In this document: positions 61,118-64,000 of the stretch, piece after piece
How positions within the stretch are numbered: position 1 is the stretch's first letter
How the letters are laid out: the number at the start of each line of letters is the position of its first letter
Source of the DNA: Aphrocallistes beatrix
Lineage: Eukaryota > Porifera > Hexactinellida > Sceptrulophora > Aphrocallistidae
Length of the DNA stretch: 64,000 nt
Assembly (NCBI GenBank): GCA_963281255.1
Contig: OY725497.1
Location: 3,650,968-3,714,967, forward strand
Reading direction: 5' to 3'
Translations under genes and position numbers: made by a program
Notes under the pieces: generated by a model
What the model saw: the letters and a program-made list of their open reading frames with translations, nothing else
What the model was told of the DNA's origin: nothing
Database searches by the model: none

Positions 61118-63902
61118 ATGGATCTGAGTACTAGAACTTGGTTTTACATTACATGCTTGATTCTATCAACTATTAGAAGAGGGCATTGTGTGAACAATGT
61201 TCCGTCATGTACCAACACGATAGCCTACGTCAGCCACCATGAACCAGATCTCTTCCATATTTATGATCCAGGTATTCATTTTGTGCGCGTACTAGAATAT
61301 CTTTATAGTCGACTCCGCTTAATAGGGTCACATCGGTCAGAGGACATTTTGCCGATTAAACGGAGGACCCTATTAACCGAAAATATTTATTATATTATTT
61401 ATTATTTAGCTTCTATGTGTGAGAACTATTCCGGTCCTATCAAAAGTGGCCCGATTAAGCGGTTGACCCGATTAAACAGTGACCCTATTAAGCGGAGTCG
61501 ACTGTATTCTCTTATTTACCTTACTTGAAAAGCTATTTGCAAGACTAATAAATATCTCAAAAATTTAAATTTATCTCTATTGAAGAAAAATTGAGTTGAA
61601 CAATTCAAAATTTACTTTCGTAGATGTTGCTTCTATCTGCGGGCGCACGACTCAGAACTGCTGCAAAAGCAAAGTAGAGAAGTATTTCCGTATCAGAAAC
61701 TACCGAAACGCGACTACTGACATCGGGAAGATGCTCCACACTCTGCTGCGTGACTATAGGAGCTATGATACTCTGACAAGTAAGTCGGTTCTTACAAAAC
61801 TCGCATAATATATATCACTACGTTGTATTGTGAATACTATTGTTGTTTGAAATTACCTTAAACTACTTCGGCCACTTTTCCATTATGCTGAACTTCAATA
61901 GTAAATTATTTTAATTTATTCGCAGCTACCTATGCATATGCAGTCGAGAAAGGAAGAGAGCGGTTTATCAGTTATTTCAGAAACACATTCGGTAATCACC
62001 ACTACAAGTACACATTCATAGCTGATGCTCTGTTCCAGTATTTGAGTAACTTCACTTCCACCCTCAATGCCAACCAACTCCCAGGAGAACTTTACAGTTT
62101 CTATGCAGACCTCTTTGTTGCATCTAGCAAAGAATTCCTCCACCTGTCTCACGTCTCCCCCGGATACGAGCAGTGCTTACGGTCTGTGTACCGGCGGTTT
62201 GAGCACACCGGATATGACACCTTATACAGGTCACTGAACAGCTTGCTACAGAAGTTGCAATTAGTCCTACGAGCTAGAGAGACGTTAGGGAAAATCCTGG
62301 ATCATTTGATGGGAGACCAGTCCCTCTTGTTAGGAGGCAACTGTCCCACATCCCTCATGGAGATGTCAACCTGCCAGCTCTGTCACGGCTACGCGTACCA
62401 TTCCCTCCCGCCGTGCAAGAACCTCTGTCTCAACACGCTATCTGGCTGTTTGGCGCCAGTGCGCAGACTCACCAACCCTCTTCTCTACCAATACCGGATA
62501 TTAGAGCAGCTGATTTCTCAATACAGCGGCGAGTTTAAAGGCTTCGAGGATCATTTCTACATTCTTGCTAAAACAACCATGGATTTCGTCATTCGAATGA
62601 GCGATATCGCTCATAGCATCGTAGAGAAGGTATGCCAATATTGATTTCTAAATGTACTAGAATGTTACATTTATCTGTCTTCTTCACTCGTCATCATTAC
62701 TAACTTTTGCTAATCTATTCCCTAATGAAGATTTCGTACAAATGAATGATATCATAGTTTGGATGACATAGAATAGATTAGCACTTAACCCAAAATTTTG
62801 CTTTCGATTATCGACATGAAATACTAGTTTCACTAACTTGTTGCTATATCGATTTTTTATAATTAAGATCCAATCTAATTTTTTAAGGAATGGAATATCC
62901 CAACGATCAATGAATAATGTTGAGTTTATAATCCCAGGTTAAGAACCAGTGTGCAATAGAGAAGAATGGCGATGTGAAACGTGTCTCCAGCAGCGACAAA
63001 GCTAAGCACGTCCACTCCTCTCCTCAGCAATATCCTATCTCTGCTCCTACTCTCGATCTGAGCAGTGATCTAGAGCAGTTCCTAATTTCTCATAACAGAG
63101 TCGTCACTTTCCTACTCAACCTTCCCGCCAAGTTCTGTCACAAACTAGGAGCAGCCACAGTAAACTCACATTGCTGGAATGGGAAAGAAAAAGGAAAGTG
63201 AGTTTGACTGAATACCAAATCATAAACTAAATGAAGTTTACTGGTGATATTATACACCATCATACCCTGTGTAGGTATAGAGTTGAACTATTTAACTCCA
63301 GTATCTCCCAGCAACTGAACAACCCCACGGTCTCTCACACTCCCGATAGTTTTCTGTCCTACGAAATGGACTACCAGAGAATAAAGGACGTGACCTACTC
63401 AATTCAGGATGTCGTTCAAGTAAAAGCTTGCTACGATGACGACCTCCGTTGTTATTCCTCCTTACCACGTTGCTCTGGATCAGAACCTGAGCTGGGGAGT
63501 GGGATGAGTGGCGATGGAACATTTGATTCTGAAGAGATGGGGGGTGAAGACTTGTCCTATTCAGAAGAGGAGAGCGACCAATTGGTCTCCTACTCTGGAG
63601 ATTTTAATTATGAAATTCAAGATAGAAGTATAAAAAATACTATGTTCTATAAGATAGCAAGGAGGATGTCCCACACAGTTAAAACATGCCTTCCTCCTCA
63701 GTATGTCTTCCCGCCCATCAATACTCGGAAAATTCCACCCATCAATACTCGGAAAATTCCACCCATCACTGAACCCACCGACTTATACTACCTCAACCAG
63801 ACTGAATTCAATACCACTCTAGACGTAGGTAGTGCGGGAGCTAAGAATAGTTGCATTATCTTTCTATTATGGATGTGCTTATGTCTACTGATGTCACTCT
63901 GA
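61118..63902 (+). CDS. GPC: Glypican heparan-sulfate proteoglycan, five exons
   Basis: A GPI-anchored co-receptor core protein. Exons 61118-61271, 61624-61779, 61926-62629, 62938-63197 and 63275-63902 (GT-AG, phases consistent) give 633 residues. A signal peptide (about 1-24, TWFYITCLILSTIRRGHCV) precedes the cysteine-rich globular domain: ASICGRTTQNCCKSKVEKYF, then CLRSVYRRFEHTG, CPTSLMEMSTCQLCHGYAY and PPCKNLCLNTLSGCLAPV. These are the glypican signature positions. Near residues 490-530 an acidic segment holds Ser-Gly attachment sites for glycosaminoglycan (SGSEPELGSGMSGDG). A further cysteine (VKTCLPPQ) follows, and the C-terminus is a hydrophobic GPI signal (SCIIFLLWMCLCLLMSL). An eight-residue unit, PINTRKIP, is repeated in tandem by a 24-bp DNA duplication near 63716-63763. 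Mammalian subfamily is not assignable. Confidence 0.93.
61306..61504. mobile_element. Pogo/Tc1-type MITE (199 bp) in glypican intron 1
   Basis: Inverted ends of about 26 bp: AGTCGACTCCGCTTAATAGG at the left, complement at the right, flanked by TA (61304-61305, 61505-61506). Inner copies of CCGATTAA/CCCTATTAA are in both orientations. It has no coding capacity. It is wholly inside the 352-bp intron 1 and supplies over half of it. Confidence 0.78.
63716..63763 (+). repeat. 24-bp tandem duplication in the glypican coding sequence
   Basis: The unit CATCAATACTCGGAAAATTC plus four bases is present twice without change, adding PINTRKIP in frame. A partial third copy follows. The identity implies a recent event. 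Confidence 0.85.
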
Positions 63903-64000
63903 TGCTATGGATTGTGAACTGTATAAATTCTTGGAACCGTTATTATGTGAAAGATATTCAGCTAATGTCATGGCTTACATATTCTATATTATATTATAAA

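Overview
This is animal nuclear DNA. Most protein-coding sequence is GC-richer than the AT-rich flanks. Introns follow GT-AG and many are only 57-160 bp. The gene set (glypican, tropomodulin, copine, calnexin, an IP3-receptor-like channel, GPI and dolichol pathway enzymes) is metazoan. No gene here fixes the phylum. A non-bilaterian such as a sponge is a guess from compactness and mixed intron content, not a demonstrated result. Spliced models below were assembled by hand; every intron joint was checked for GT/AG and for reading phase.

Layout. 1-4131: AT-rich sequence with a decayed gene-like stretch (703-1507) cut by a hAT-type MITE, and a mariner-type MITE at 2804-3395. 4132-12240: one 8.1-kb exon for a divergent IP3 receptor. 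13257-13844: small coiled-coil protein. 14509-17583: alanyl-tRNA synthetase with a probable mitochondrial presequence and a second, better-context start. 18497-19495: ALG5, with a Tc1/mariner-type MITE ending 18 bp before its start codon. 20308-22200: calnexin. 22419-25565: five-exon coiled-coil protein. 25747-29154: RUVBL1, whose third intron holds a 1-kb decamer satellite. 29498-31897: three-exon coiled-coil protein. 32347-35097: PIGN. 35638-35805: 55-residue NZF zinc-finger protein. 36217-38050: nine-exon tropomodulin. 38494-39230: BCAS2/SPF27. 39871-50383: fifteen-exon CASC3/Barentsz-like gene, whose 5.7-kb intron 7 contains a complete intronless ABCC transporter on the opposite strand (47362-43385) with a MITE on each side. 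51143-53848: PWP2. 54093-54923: mitochondrial ribosomal protein L19. 55646-57864: nine-exon UBXN7. 60200-58449 (minus): copine. 61118-63902: five-exon glypican, head-to-head with copine.

Functional themes. ALG5, PIGN and calnexin act in ER glycosylation, GPI-anchor synthesis and glycoprotein folding; glypican is a GPI-anchored, N-glycosylated client of all three. BCAS2 and the CASC3-like protein act in splicing and the exon-junction complex, PWP2 in 18S rRNA processing. RUVBL1 and UBXN7 belong to AAA+ ATPase systems. This is a typical eukaryotic mix, not an operon.

The most unusual items are: (i) the nested ABCC protein, which has lost the ATP-binding or catalytic residues of both nucleotide-binding domains yet keeps a 1325-codon open frame; (ii) the IP3-receptor-like protein, which lacks the canonical GGGVGD pore filter and has a two-residue deletion in the IP3-binding LRTTGRQ loop; (iii) the alternative-start layout of AARS; (iv) the phased GTTTAAAC satellite in RUVBL1; and (v) several MITEs with intact target-site duplications, placed in introns or against a start codon.
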